This document shows positions 34,801 through 48,500 of a stretch of 64,000 nucleotides of DNA, piece after piece. The translations under genes and the position numbers were made by a program. The notes below the pieces were generated by a model, which worked only from the letters and a program-made list of their open reading frames with translations, did no database searches and was not told the origin of the DNA. The stretch covers positions 1 to 64,000 of the forward strand of contig NW_025933076.1 of NCBI RefSeq assembly GCF_000764305.2, read 5' to 3'. Position 1 is the first letter of the stretch. Each line of letters opens with the position of its first letter. Origin of the DNA: Hyalella azteca. Lineage: Eukaryota > Arthropoda > Malacostraca > Amphipoda > Hyalellidae.

Positions 34801-37800
34801 GTCTAGACGGTTAGAAACTTTTATTAAAGGCATATGACATTTTTTAGAGTCGTGCAAGTAACTCGAGACCATCTTTGTTCTATTTGAAATGTTTTCGAAT
34901 TTTTAAAGTGCATTGATAGACTGAACGTTGCCGCGATCTTGTCCATAATTATTGTTCTACTGCGGCATGATTCATTCATTGAAGGCGAGTTTATGCCTCA
35001 CATTGTTTATTCATCTTGCAAGACAATAACACTCATTTTGCTAAAATATTTGTGTCCTTCTTTAGTATGGTATAATATTAGTTTCTTTATCATTTCACTT
35101 AATCTATTTGTTCACTTGAATGTGAACAAATTTAATTTATACTCGTTTTGATTTTCCTTACCTATAGTTTATCCTGCTAAAAGTTCTTTTTTATCTCGTA
35201 TTTATGACGAATTCTTTGAACAATTTTCAAATTTTATGCCCATAAACTGTAAGCGTTCACGTTGCTGTTATCGCTGTGCTTCAACCTGATTAGGTAATTG
35301 TTGAGCTTCTAAGGTTACGATCTGCGCAGCAAAACATTTGCCGGACATGCTAACGATGGCCAAATTTTAAAAATAAGCCACCAGCATTCAGCTGGAACAT
35401 GTTGTTTCTTAACGGTATTTTTTTTGTGTCTGGATGTAGCTATTATATAATTTCTTTGTTGTTAAAACGGTGTATGGGAATGTTGATCTGGCTACGAGTA
35501 TGTTATGTTGCCGGAATTGTCATGCCATTGGTTTTTTAGCCTTGCATCCTGTAGTTTGTATTGTGTATATATGCATGGCTGCGTAACTGAGCTGTGTAGC
35601 TCCCATGCTGCCGGGATGCGGCAGTGGAGTGTGCTTTTTTCCCTGCGTCCGTGTGTGGCGTTCGTTGACGTTATGTCTATCGATTTAACTTGGTATGTTC
35701 GTCTGTACTTGTTTGTTGAAAAACTAGCGAGTATTTCTGAATTTCATTTCTCTCCCAATTGCGCAACCTACTAGCATTGGGCTTAAATAATGACATATAT
35801 TTTATGTTGTACCTCACACTCGATACTAACATTTTAATCGCGTGTCCTTGGAATCAAATTTTCATCGTTTCGTATTTGTGCCCGCTGTGTACTTGCACCT
35901 GTTGATTTGGTTCAACGGAGACCTAGTTATGATTTGTGAGTCTGCTGTGACCTTTGTCGCACAACTTTGTGCAAGGTTCTCCCAGCCTCCGATCAGTTGG
36001 GGTTCGATTTTTTTTAGAAAATTTAAAATGCAACAGAGCTCGCAATTGCACGCGATTCTATTGACTGATAGTATTTTTGCGCATAAACACCAATGAAAGG
36101 TTAAGGATTCATCATATCGAACGGATATTAGTTTACGGTTAAGAGTGGGTGTACGTGACGTACGCCTGGTTAGGATTAAATTCTAGTGGCTGCGTATAAC
36201 TATCCCTGGCTGATGAATTTCGATTGCTTGGCGTCGTTCGATGAGGCAATGATCCCTGGTAGAGCGCAGCTGTTTGGTGTCGCATTCAGGGGATGCCGCT
36301 GCCTGATAGGTTACGTCGGACGTTGCCCCGACGCTCTTCTTTCTACCCCGATCTTCATCCCAGCCTTGCTTAGGTAGTCTCTACATGGAGAACGTGCAAT
36401 TTTTTACAAGCTCGCTTCTTTCCTCATCATTGAAGTGGGTTGCTCCAACACGTCACGTTCAGAATCTGTCGGGAGCTTCGGTCGATCGTATTTAGCAGCT
36501 TGTGTTGAGAAATGCTCAGTGATCGTGCAGCGCTGCTGCTTTTAATTTGTTTGCTAATCGCGAGATGCATCTCGCTCCTGAATATATTAGATGAGTGACA
36601 GTAACGTTTCGTATGTGCATGAGTGAAAAAAATGTCTTCATCAAGCGACCGTTGAAAGCTGTCGAAGGATTTTTACTCTTGGATTCAAATTTTGTTCTCA
36701 CTGAGTTTTATTCTATATTGTTTCCTTTGTTTATTCCGTTCACGCAGTTATTATATTTGATTTTATGATTTAGTCAGGAATGCATGAATAACGCTACAAA
36801 AAATGGTATGCTAAGTCTCACCGCTTGGAATTCACATAGGAGCGAGAAGGTTGAGCGAACTGGCCAACTTGACGACGCGTTTGTTAAAGGTTCGGGCCCG
36901 ATGTGGAGGAAATGCCAGACCATCGCCGTCCCTTTTGGTTGCCTGACTGCTGCGCTTCCTGCAGTCACGCGTTCATCTCGAGCCCCGAGGCTCCATTTTT
37001 GAGAAATAATCTATACTATTACAGTACGTCAAGTATTATTCAACCCAATAATCAATTTTCATCCTACTGATGTAAATATGGCAGATCAATAACCTAGTCG
37101 TTACTTTTAGGCTTCAGTTGAATTGAAATTAGAGAAATTTCACCACTGAATATCATGGTGAGAATTTTTGAGAATCCGGTTCCTGGTCCTGCCGTGCTTT
37201 TATGTGAGAACGGCAGGTAAAACGTGCATTGTGTAGCTATTATGCCTTCGCTGGCGTATTTTGTATTCCAATTGTGCCGCTCTTGCTGGTAAGATTCTAA
37301 TTGCTTTTATGGCATCGTAGTACACAAACCCATTTCCCCTTTATACACCACTGTTTTCGGGGTTATAGCATTCATGCTACCCTCTTGATTTAAATTCTGT
37401 ATCTCTGTGTTTTATCTATTTGCCATAGCGTCAGAGAACTGATTCATACACATGCTTGCATGCGCAAAAATTGGGAAGTCGGCGAATTTTCCCCCCCAGA
37501 TTTGTGTTGAATTCTAATCGTTCAGTTGTTACGTGAGACGGCCTTTACGAATTCATCTATTGAGGTTTCATATAACTAATAGAGAATAATGCTAATATGA
37601 AATGAACTATCCAATACTCGGAATCTTCATCCGAAATGTTTATATTTTTCTTTCTATTAAAAAAATTAAAATATTCCCACTTAATATGGGAAGTTGTTAA
37701 TAATTTTCGTCCTTATAAGCCTCACAATATTTCGTGCGCAACTTCGCGAAATTTGCTAGTTCTTCCGCATTCCTTTTATCATTTTTGACAGTAGTATTTT

Positions 37801-37905
37801 CTTTAAGCCATTGATAAAGTTTTATAAAATCTCCAGCGGTCGTCTCCGAAAATATTGATATTTTTACTAATGTTATGTTTATGGCCACGCAGTTAGCGGT
37901 TACTT
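31833..37905. other. No gene seen, CpG-normal and T-rich
   Basis: I find no conserved exon. CpG count is 25 in 33001-33600. The + strand looks T-rich, though I did not measure this over the whole stretch. A 10-bp stem hairpin lies at 34637-34670. Short frames such as 33978-34241 and 36784-37002 start with ATG but have no recognisable domain. Confidence 0.4.
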
Positions 37906-38098
37906 TGGGAAGAGTATAGCGTATTGCCTAAGTGCATAGCGTATAGTGTATTTGCGTTAGTGCATAGCGTATTTGCGTTAGTGCATAGCGTGTTTGCGTT
38001 AGTGCGTAGCGTATAGCGTATTTTCGGAAGGGCATAGCGTATAGCGGATTAGCGCAAGTGCATATAGCGTATAGCGTATTCGGGAAGCGCGTATCGTG
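37906..38098 (+). repeat. GCATAGCGTAT minisatellite
   Basis: Irregular units of about 20-30 bp are built on GTGCATAGCGTATTTGCGTTA, with about eight repeats. They degrade toward the right (GGGCATAGCGTATAGCGGAT). It is compound, with nested TAGCGTA words. Confidence 0.88.
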
Positions 38099-40629
38099 TA
38101 GTCGAACAGCCTGTAGCTAGCAAGCGCTATCACTGCCTGTACGTGTGGGTTTGTATAACGTTACATTGAAGTGATGAAAATCGACTGTGACGCCTGAGCT
38201 GCTGCTATTCTGAGCCTCGAACTGTGAAGGAGGAAGCAGCAGTAGCACTGAAGGACCGTTACCACGCTGCTCGTGCTACCTGCCCACCACGTCAATTGCT
38301 TGCGGCGCTTTGGTAGCCATGCATTCAAATACTAGACACTTTTCGCCTTCTCTCAGTTATGACTAAATGATTATTCTAATAGAGTGGTCGATGATGAAAG
38401 AAGAAAGCAGTAAAACAGACTCGTTTTCGAGTAATGTTTGTTGTTTGTTTCGATGCGAGTTGAACAACGCAGAAACACAAATATACCAGTTGTTGGGATC
38501 AGCCTCGAAAGAGCTTAAAATGTCGATTATTTGTCGAAAATATTCATTATAAAAATTGATTGATGTGCCTTTAGAACTTAAATTGTTCGATGATTATTTT
38601 ATTTTTTAATTTTTCTGTTCCCAGCTAAACTAAAAAAATTTTACAATCGAAGAACGAAAATTGCTTTGCACTGCCTTATGAAAATTTAATTGATCACGTG
38701 TATGGAAGCATGCTATGCCGCGTGAATTACAAGCAGAAAGTTTGTTGTTCGGCGGTTGTTCCAAGACAGTGAAGATCACACAACTCACACTCGAGGCACT
38801 TGTGACAACTTTTTGACAAGACATTTTAAGGTGATGGAACTTGACAGAATACGATACGAAGAATCCTGGCGATACGAAAAATCCTTGAATAATAAAAATT
38901 ATGTACGAAAGAACACCTGAACACCTCATTCATAAACTTTGTCAAGTAAAGGTGAATTCTTTGCCCTAATTTAGGCTTAACTTCAGTAGGAATGCACTGC
39001 AATATGAAATGTGTCAATTGATATGCAATTGTTTCTGTACCCCTTCAATATTTAGACTCTCAAGCTATGTATCAATGGACTTGAGATATATTTTCAAAAT
39101 TGTTGAACTGAAATCAGTCTCACCAATTAAGAATCGGCAAAAAAGTATGCTTGTACTATGATTCGTGATCGGTATGTCGTCATAATCGCTCGAAACGATG
39201 GATTAGGATTTCACATGCACGTATTCCGTGAGACCTCGTCATCGATCAACTCTAAAACGTATGCTGAGGCGGATGCATTCTTTCGTTGTGTCTACCCACC
39301 TCATTGTTCACTTCCGCCTTTAATTCTCAGCACGTGTTTTAGTCTAGAGCGCGCCAGGGAGCTGTGACTCCATGTGATGAGTTTAGGACTTCTCAGTCCA
39401 CGGTCAAGCTGATGCTTTGACCGTGGTGATGCTGATGCTTGACCGTGGTATGCTGATGCTTAACCACGTGGCTGATGCTTGATGATTCGAAGGCATGATG
39501 ACTTGGGCCAAAGCTGAACTTCTGAAGGCGGAGTGTGGAGAGATCCATGAGATGCGTGGACACGTTACGACTGCAATCGATGCTTGCCGCTGCTGCTGCT
39601 GCTGCTGCTGCTCGTGCGAGAACGCACGCTCGTCAAGTGCCAGCGTCTGACACTGGCATAGTATCTGCTATTGTGGGAGAGCAACTTTAACCAGACGCGA
39701 CGCTCTCCCTCCCTCCCCTTTCATTTCTCTCTCTCTCTCGTTACTCTCTCCGTTGATCGTTCTCGCTCTTTTTAAACACCTCCCTCCTCTGCACCTTGTG
39801 AGCGCGTTGCTGCTCTATTCTCTCCCTCGTGTTGCTGTGGTAGATCAGCTGCTGCTGCCACTGTGGGAGTGGCCTTGAAGTCGAGGTTGGCATCGCCCAC
39901 GTTTGCCTCCATACAGTGTGCTCATTTGCCCTCGGGCTTTCTTGATAATATTTTTTTATCTTGCATTTTAAGTGTTTTATTTCTGTATTTTATTCCTTTT
40001 TGTTCTTTTATCTCATTTTTACATTTGGATTTTTTGGTTCAAAATCCCCGCCTTAAACGTAAACCAGAGATTTCACGATTTACGAGATTTCACGATTCAA
40101 TTCAAGCTCCCATGAAAAACTATTTATTAGGCCACGTGTGATCTATATTTATGACCAGATCTTGTAAATATTTTATATTGGCTCCAATTTCAATTATTGT
40201 GGCCTTTTCTATAAATGTATTTCTCTGATTTTTTTCCTTTTTCTACATTTCTCCTCTGAGACATCATACACTTCTCCTTTCATCTATTCCTTTTCCTTCC
40301 AATAATGGAATAAACGATTGTTCTATATTATCGCAAGATGAAGCTTATAGTAATTATGATTTCGATCGTTATTGAATTCACGAGGTTCGGGATTTTTTGT
40401 AAATTGTTGTGCAGAACTCATGTTCGTTGCAGTCATGAAATTGAGCTCTTTGTTCACTTGAAAGTGACTCGCTCACTGTCACTGCCGTGTTAGTATAGCC
40501 AGACGCAGCCTCATAATGCGAGTTAGTGTCTGATTATGGTCTTAATTTCTATTAATTTGCGGATCTATAAATTTACTACCTTAATAATCTTTGGAACTGT
40601 AACTCGTCTAGAAACTGAATATGATCGTG
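38099..40629. other. No gene seen; simple repeats
   Basis: A short imperfect repeat of GCTGATGCTTGACCGTGGT occupies 39410-39485. A (CTG)n run of about 23 bases is at 39590-39612. A CT-rich tract runs at about 39706-39750. I recognise no conserved frame. Confidence 0.45.
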
Positions 40630-40737
40630 TTTTGACTGAGCTGAAGACGTATAGAGTTTTGACTGAGCTGTAGACGTATAGAGTTTTGACTGAGCTGTAG
40701 GCGTATAGAGTTTTGACTGAGCTGTAGACGTATAAGC
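40630..40737 (+). repeat. 27-bp minisatellite, 4 units
   Basis: The unit TTTTGACTGAGCTGTAGACG plus TATAGAG starts at 40630, 40657, 40684 and 40711. On the minus strand it gives a repeating nonapeptide (YSSVKTLYV). This follows from the period of 27 and is not evidence of a gene. Confidence 0.9.
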
Positions 40738-40924
40738 CAATTACTAATGTCGGACAACTGCATTTATGTGTGGGATTCGAGAATCTATGAAGCAAATTAT
40801 TTTTCGGTTGTGCCCATACAAGTAAATGTTTTTTCGGATATACCAATAAACAAATAATCTCATAAATAACGGCGTTTTGATGAATTTCTTCGAAGTTTGC
40901 CTGCTTGTCAACCCGGGCATGCGG

Positions 40925-41052
40925 CTATAAATAAACACAGCAAGCAATTCTTGCAACTTCGCATAGACTGGGCGGAGCCATCGGTTTATGACGTGGCGGT
41001 CTACCATTGGCGACGGTTTATGACGTGGCGTGCTGCCATTGGCGGGACGTCA
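40925..41052 (-). promoter_or_regulatory. Candidate ER-stress-responsive promoter with two exact ERSEs
   Basis: On the minus strand, 41042-41024 and 41010-40992 both read CCAAT, nine bases, CCACG. This is the exact ER stress response element bound by NF-Y plus ATF6/XBP1. Each overlaps TGACGTGG, an ATF6/XBP1 (UPRE-like) site, at 41021-41028 and 40989-40996. They are one tandem pair with a 32-bp period. Continuing in the minus direction there is a GC box (GGGCGG on +, 40970-40975) and TATTTATAG (40933-40925) at a promoter-like distance. A GACGTCA core sits at 41046-41052. No recognisable coding exon follows on either strand, so the driven transcript is unknown; ERSEs also work in the other orientation. 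Confidence 0.5.
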
Positions 41053-41426
41053 TGACTGCGTCATGGCAAGACTGCCATTTAACTCGAGATATGAGCGTTA
41101 TCTTGAATTCTGGATTACAGTAACCTTTCTGGAGATATTTCCTTGCTCAGCTCTTTGATTTGAGTGACTCATCGTATTTTCGACGTAGGGTATAATTACT
41201 TGGCTCCGCTCAGCCTGCCATGCAGTCCGGTCTATTTCTCCCTTGGAATAATCTCTGATAAATTTGGTGTCGAAAATGATGCACGCCTGCAGATATTTAA
41301 CTCTGCACAACATTTGGACCTAATTTATTGCGCCTTTATCTAAATACAACTGTCAATATTCCTAAGAAATCGCATGACTTCTTTGATTTTTGGTAGTGAG
41401 GCTCTAATCGCCGTGAGCTGCTCTGG

Positions 41427-41451
41427 TGACGTGGCCTCTCATATGACGTCA
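41427..41451 (+). promoter_or_regulatory. ATF/CRE-type sites
   Basis: TGACGTGG at 41427-41434 and the palindromic CRE TGACGTCA at 41444-41451 lie about 400 bp from the ERSE pair. TGACGTACG words follow at about 41472 and 41516. The cluster adds weight to a bZIP-regulated promoter region between 40.9 and 41.5 kb. Confidence 0.35.
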
Positions 41452-42206
41452 TACGGAACGAAACTACATCCTGTGACGTACGTTGTGAGCGTTAAGCCGT
41501 CAACGTTTGTTGCTTGACGTACGCAGAGATCATTGGTGCAAATCACAGATGTCACTGCCTGTAGTTTGTATGTATAATGTAATTTAATGGGCGTTACTAT
41601 GCTAAACAAAGTTGAGGATAGCTGTTCGATGCTATTTTTCTCGCGTTCGATGCTATGAGGTTTATTGTGCTATTGAGTTGTGATATCCTGCAAAAAATTT
41701 GATTGTAGAAAGCATTACATCGGCTGTTTATCCTCTGATTGGTTACCTACAAAATGCATCTTCTGCTCCGAGCCTAGATCTTGTAACGTGTCAAATGCTG
41801 TCCAACCTGCAGCTTCATCCAATAGTTTTAACGCAATTGCTATTTGCAATCGTAGTTAGAAGTATTTATTGCGACTATCTCTGCCTTGGAAACTTTGAAT
41901 GCTAAAACTGATCAAAAGTTGAAGTATGAGTTTTCAGAGTTCTGTCTGATTGTGTTACCTTTAATATTTTAAAAACCATTGAGTCAATATCATAACTTGT
42001 TTGAATCAAGTGGATATGCAAAATGTGACTGTTACAAGTGTTATAAAGCGTGTCATCTCACTGGACTGTCTTCATGAAGTCAGTCCTGTGTGCTTGTGTT
42101 CCGTGGTTGGTCTTTGTCTCGGTATAAAATGTTAGTGCTGCATTGCCTCGCATCTCATTGATGAGGGCCTACCTGGTGTGATTCAAACTGATAAAATGGA
42201 ACTGTA

Positions 42207-42518
42207 GACTACCAGATACGAGTGAGGTGACGCGCGTGCAGACGTTGCTGCTTCACTGCCTTGCAACTTGCTGATCATAGTTGTGGGACCACAAGTCTAC
42301 TAGTTTCGAGTGAGGTGAAGCGCGAGCAGACGTTGCTGCTTCACTGCCTTGCAACTCGCTGATCATAGTTGTGGGACCACAAGTCTACTAGTTTCGAGTG
42401 AGGTGAAGCGCGAGCAGACGTTGCTGCTTCACTGCCTTGCAACTCGCTGATCATAGTTGTGGGACCACAAGTCTACTAGTTTCGAGTAAGGTGAAGCGCG
42501 AGCAGACGTTGCTGCTTC
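42207..42518 (+). repeat. 88-bp tandem repeat, about 3.5 units
   Basis: Units begin at 42207, 42295, 42383 and 42471 (GTCTACTAGTTTCGAGTGAG in the later ones), and the last is cut after GCTGCTTC. The second and third units are nearly identical; the first is more diverged. The units are contiguous, so this is not a spacer-type array. Confidence 0.93.
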
Positions 42519-45500
42519 TATTGATCGCTTACTGACGAGGCTGCCGACGCTCTCCTCTGGATCTCCGAGTCTTGGGATTTTATCTTATTCTACGATGATG
42601 TGCTGAATACAATCGTAATTAAAGATTTATTGCTATCAGCTTTTTAGAACATCAATAGATTTACGTCAATGTGCTTTAACCCGTATGTAAATTCAATTTA
42701 TTTGGCCGTTCTTGCATCATTTTAGGTCAATCATGACTCATTGTCCTGATGAATTCGTATCTGGTGAATTATAATCTATTGGCCTCATTGTCATAACAAG
42801 ATTTCCACGCGGGAAATATAGCTCGCGCTCAATATTTATTCCAATTTTCAACGAATTAATGCTGGATGGGCCATAAGAATGATCATGAACTGAACGTTAA
42901 ATTCAGGTTGTGAATCTTCTCTGCGTGGTGGAAACAGTTCTTGAGTTGGCGAGTTCATCTATAATCGCCCTATGGTTTCGAACACGATGTATGTCTCCTG
43001 TATATAAGTGCTTATGCGCTTCATTGCGTAAGGACTGTTGCCTGCAGAAGGCGTCCCAGAGCTACTTTCGATTGACACGGACCGCTGCGTGTTCGCACTT
43101 TCGCTCACTTTCTGTTGCACGTCTTGCTCAACTTACGTTTGCTCACTCAACAATTTCAAGACTCGACAAGTTTGCAGGGCATAACTTCTAGTTACCTTTA
43201 CACGATTGTAGCCTTTCATAGCTGATATAAAATTGTACTTTCAATGAAATATGCATGTTACATATAATCTCTTTGAAGCGAGTAGTCGTCCTACGCGGAA
43301 ATCGGTAAAACTTTTCATGGAAATTCCAGGTTGTAAATTCACGGTTATTTCTCTTTAGGTAATGGTAACTTAGTTGCCATTGTCATTACAATTGTGGGTT
43401 ACAACAAGATAGTCAGTGCGTCCGATTCCAGATAGAGGTCTTTGTAGATGATAAGTGAAACATTTTATAATTCTCAGAAAGTAACTCCTTCCCAAACTCT
43501 TACTGCCTTAGATATGAAATTTGTTAACGAGTAATTTGCGCAGCACATGAAGTTCATTTTTGAGTATGTTTGACTCACGTTATCCTCACGTTTGAACTTG
43601 TTGCTCATAAAATAGTGAACATTGAAGCGATTGACTTGAAGAAGAGTATAAATCTCGATTGCGATTGGCCACTTGTGGCGTCAAAGAGAGGCAGGACGGG
43701 AGACCTTGGCTTGCTTTAACTGAAGGCAGCCGCGGCTGCTGTTGCCGTGCTATTGGGTCAAGTATGCCGCCATCGCTTACGCTGCAATCACCTCTGTATA
43801 GTAGGCTAAGGTCAGGTTCTTAAAATGAAATCGCTACTCTCGTGTATTTATGATTCTCACGTATTTTTTGCGTTTCAATTGTCCAGATTTCAATCGCGCG
43901 ACTGCCAAGTTGTCACAATCATTGTTGAGAATCCGACGATTTAGGCAGTAATTCTCTAACTAAAACTTAAATATATATGACGCTGTAGTTTGTCAGTACA
44001 GTAAGTATATATGTATGGCACCTGTATAATACTGTTTAGTGAGCTTTGTAAAAAAATCCCCTAGTTGAGACAATGTGGTGGGTGTTATATTATTTTCTTG
44101 TTCTGACCTGAAATTACCCTGTCATTTCTCACTCAATCATTGGTTAGTTTTTGTTCAGATTCGTCTTGATGCAATAATGCAACAAAAGTCGCCGATGAAA
44201 ACTGTTCGAATTATCATTGTACGGTAGTGTTGTCAGCGAACTTTGAGCCTAATATTTGTTCACTTGAAGATAAAGTTTGGATTACCTGTTTACCTCATCA
44301 GTATGTTTTCTCTCACGGTCTGATGTGCGTGTCGCACCGCTGTCTTCCGAGCCTTCTCTATAATGCACGGCCGTCCTCGGTCATCACTTTGTTCAGGCAT
44401 AAAAACCGGCCTCGTTTAATTGTCGTCTCTTCTATCTAACAAGAATGTATAGGGGTGATTTACGGAAATTTTCTGTTAAGTATCTAGCACCAAGCGGCCA
44501 GATGTTGTAGGAAAAGGGCAGGGAGTATTTTATATGAAAGGCGAGGTCATGAAGTTTTGCGTCCCGCCTAGTCAATTGCCATTATGCATTGGACAAGTGA
44601 GCAGCGTGCGTTTGCTTTCGAGGCGTACCTCTGAGACATCATTTTGCAGAGCGCCTCATTTGCTTGAGAGGTGACCATTTTTGTTCGGTCCGAACCCCCG
44701 ATTTGGCTGAAGTGTGATTTGTTATGGGGTTATCTTAATTGTTCACAATGACTGTCCAAGGATCCTACCTCTGAAGAACAATATACGCCAAGCTATCGCC
44801 AACATATGCGTCAATATGCTTCAGCGAGTTGAACGGAGCTTCAAAAGTCGACTAAATGTATTGGTAATAGGAGCCGTCATTTGTCCAATGTCATCTTTAA
44901 AACTTAAGTGATACGAAAATTCAGGTAATTTATTTTTCAATAAAATTTATATCGTAATGTTTTTTTCATTGAGCGTTAAATGCAGGAAATTTCCGTACAT
45001 AAGAGTACGATGCCGTGCGGGTAAAATCATTCAATGTGAGCATGAATCACTCGCTCTTTGTTGAGTCTCGGTAGGGATTATTGCACACTTTTGAGAACAG
45101 CTTTAATCAATTTAATGCATTCGTGAATTGCTAAGTGCAGATTCGAAGCGTGTTCATGAGAGTTGAAATTTCACTGCTTACTTAGTTGAAAGATTCATCA
45201 TTTGAAGTCGCTTTCATTGTACTACACTTTTGCAACATCTAGAATCCTCGACCTACATTTTTCCTACTTGTATCTTCAAACTTATTAATAATGTAATTCC
45301 GAATGAAATTTTAAATTAGCATTACATTGAAACTTTTTTTGCCACAGATAATTACTATAAACTTTCTAGAATATTCACTTCTTTAAAGAATTGAATCTCG
45401 GTCTTATAAGTGACTGAACTATAGTCTGTATTTAACTTTTATTTTCCATGCACCGTGAGGCAAGCCCTCACAACATAAGTGGGTCAGTCATTGTGTAGTG

Positions 45501-48500
45501 AGCAGCGAGCTGCGCATTTGTTGCTCTGGCCGAGAACACTTCTTACATTGTCTGGTCGCTTGTATTGTCACGCTCACTTCTCGTGTGGCTCGAACGCTCT
45601 CGTCATCACACCCACTCGCTCGTCGCGCCGCTGGGAGACTAGAAACCTGGCGCTCACTGCACTCTCCTATCTCAACTACATGAAATTAAAGTAAATTGTT
45701 TCGAATACGTGAGTATTAGATGGTTGAATACGAATGTTGTTGCATGTGTGAAAACATTTGTTGACCTTGTCTCTTCCGTTCCATGACGATAAAATACAAT
45801 TCTCAGTAGTGAAAGTTTCTTTTATTTGTCATACCAATCGCATTCTGAGCCGAATCTTGAACTCCTTTCACATCGTTGTTTAGCCTTACACTTTCTCTTT
45901 CAGCTGGCAATGACATACCGCCTCGTAAATGTCACATCGTTATGTAATTTGACTCGTACATAACCTATGATGCACATGAGCATCACATTGTAGATGTTTT
46001 TTGACTTGCTGACTGCTGAGTAATAATTTGAATGGAAAAGTAATTCTTAATGTGTCCCGCTTAGTCTGATATGCCTTGATATCTTCTTAGTATGTGTATA
46101 ACGCTCAACATTTAAGTTGCGTATAGCTCCCGATTGGCATCACTACAAAAATTTTTAGATTATCTTTTCTTATAAAACGGTAATCTTACTACAGAACCAC
46201 ATGATTTCCAGATTACCTTCAGGAATGTGAGATAGGGACACAATACGGGCTTGCAAGGGGCAGCAACAACTGGAACTTGAGACACGAGAACAGGCGAGGG
46301 TGGGGTCCCACAGAAAAAAAGGTTCAACCTTGCGACGATCAGAGCTCGACTTGTCGAGAATAGGTCAATGTCAGGCTGCGGGTGCCATGTTCACGGTATA
46401 GGGTCACGGGGCCACGAGCGGCGAGCTGTTATTCCCGCGGTAGTCTGCATGAAGGAGCTTGCAAGCTCGCTAGTTCCATGTGTTTAATGGCAAATTAAAC
46501 TGTTTCGTTCAATTTACCATTGAAGCTCGCACTGAGATAATTATTATCTATAATTGGAATTTCAGTGAGTATGCAATACTTGAATTTGACAGACCGTTGT
46601 TTATCTTATTATAAGCAATTATTTGCTACTGTTAGGCATCGAACAGGGAAGAGATCTTCAGTTGGTCTAACATCGTGCAGTCCTTGACATTCAACTGACG
46701 CGTGCCTCTTGAAAAATTTTCTATTTGGCAGCAACAAGAATAAAAAATAATCGAGCGATACAAGCAATAACAAATTCAACATTAGGCATGCTGCATATAG
46801 TTTTATTTCAAACGCATTTTTTTACGTAAAAAATTAAGTAAGATCAATTTCTGTTGATGACAATTGTATATTCCTTTATTTTTTTCTTTTCTTAGAAGGT
46901 GCTGCAGTTGGCGCTGTATTTTATTAATGCGTTATACGACGCTCATATGTTACTAATAGTTATCTATGTATGAATTCGTTGAGTATTGGTAATTTTCACT
47001 CCCGAAAGTTTGTGTTGCCAACTTGGTGGGCTTCGCGTGAAATGTGCCAGTTTGTGTGGCTAATTTGGGATGCGGAGCGCAGCCAGTTTTAGATCCCCTG
47101 CTCTCCAAAATAGATCAGCCTCATCTCTACTTTCAGCTCCTATTCTTAGTGGTGAATGAAATAAGTTATATGAAATGAACCTCTTGTTCGTTTGAATCCT
47201 AAGGAATGTCTTTCAATGTATATCTTTTGTGCATCAAAAGTACGCTTATATTGATTAGTCTGCTCTACTCCTTTGCACCAGTTTTTATTTGAAAACAAGC
47301 CTAGCAATAAATTTCATTCGGACCTATACCTTCATGAATGGCAAATAAATTTATGTTTTCCTTCGAAACATTTTGCACGAAAAAAGTTGTTCAAAACATG
47401 TAGTATATATGAAGTCGGAAATTGATGCAATCATCGCACGGATTGAGGTTTATTAGCTTCCAGTCCCACTTCTCCGCTGAAGCCAAGCTTTAAGAATTGT
47501 GCTTCATTTGACGCCAGTGCCTCCTGGATAAGATATCACTTCCTATTAGGGTCGCCAGTTGTGCGCAGCTGGCGCCAACAGGACATCCCATCACCTGCTC
47601 TACAAGGTTTGATTGCGAATGAGCCTGGGTCACATGACCAAAATTTTCCAGGTTTCGATCATCCATGAGCTTATAATGCTTTTAGTTACATTCGTTTTTC
47701 ACAGGTATGAAATACGAGTAATTCTTTAACGTAGCAGCAACGATCAACGTGGAACTTTGATTATCCGCCCCTTGATGTACAGTCAAGCTTGTAACTTCCG
47801 ATGCTGTCGCGATATCGTAAAGATAACTGAATTGTAAAGATCTAGCCTTGTATGATCTTTATTCTGTGACGATTTCTGCACAAGAATTGTAAACTGTGAT
47901 AATGAATGGCTTTGATAATGAAATTTCCTTTGTGGTAGGGAAATTTGTCATTCGATGTTCAAAACTAGTATCACCAGGATCATTTCGGCTATAAATCTTG
48001 ACCGACCATCAGGAAAAACTTGTTGGGGTTATAAAATATTATGGCAATCCAGGGGCAATTATTCAAATATTTAATTAATAGTCTAGCTAGTCCCCGAGAA
48101 GCACTACCCACTTTCTAGTTCATGACTACTTGTGGCATTTACGGCGAATGTAACTCGACATTTTCAGACGTTTTTTTTTCTCATTCTTTGTCTTGCACGA
48201 ACTTGGCCCGCGATATGGATCACTTGATTCTAAGTGGCTTCTAGCAAGGGTCACGGGCCGCCACGTACAAGTGTCCTCTGCAACCGACAAGCCCGTTTAT
48301 GAAATTCATCCCATTCCTGATTTCTTTGCGAAGCTCACATAACTTCAATAAATTCTTAGATTTAAATTTTGTATATTGTTGCAAATATGGTGTTCGTTCA
48401 GGTTTGTAACTGTCTCATTGCTATGACGTTTGAGCAGGTCTAGCTTCCTTCGCGAAATTTTTCGTACAGTTTGTGTCCAATTTGCCATTGAGCTTTCATC

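Noticed and set aside
42207..42518. CRISPR-like direct repeats
   Set aside because: Units are contiguous with no spacers, and the genome is eukaryotic.
45364..45376. Perfect TTC-GAA-TTC heat-shock element
   Set aside because: Nine fixed bases in 64 kb of AT-rich sequence are expected about once by chance, and no promoter features surround it.
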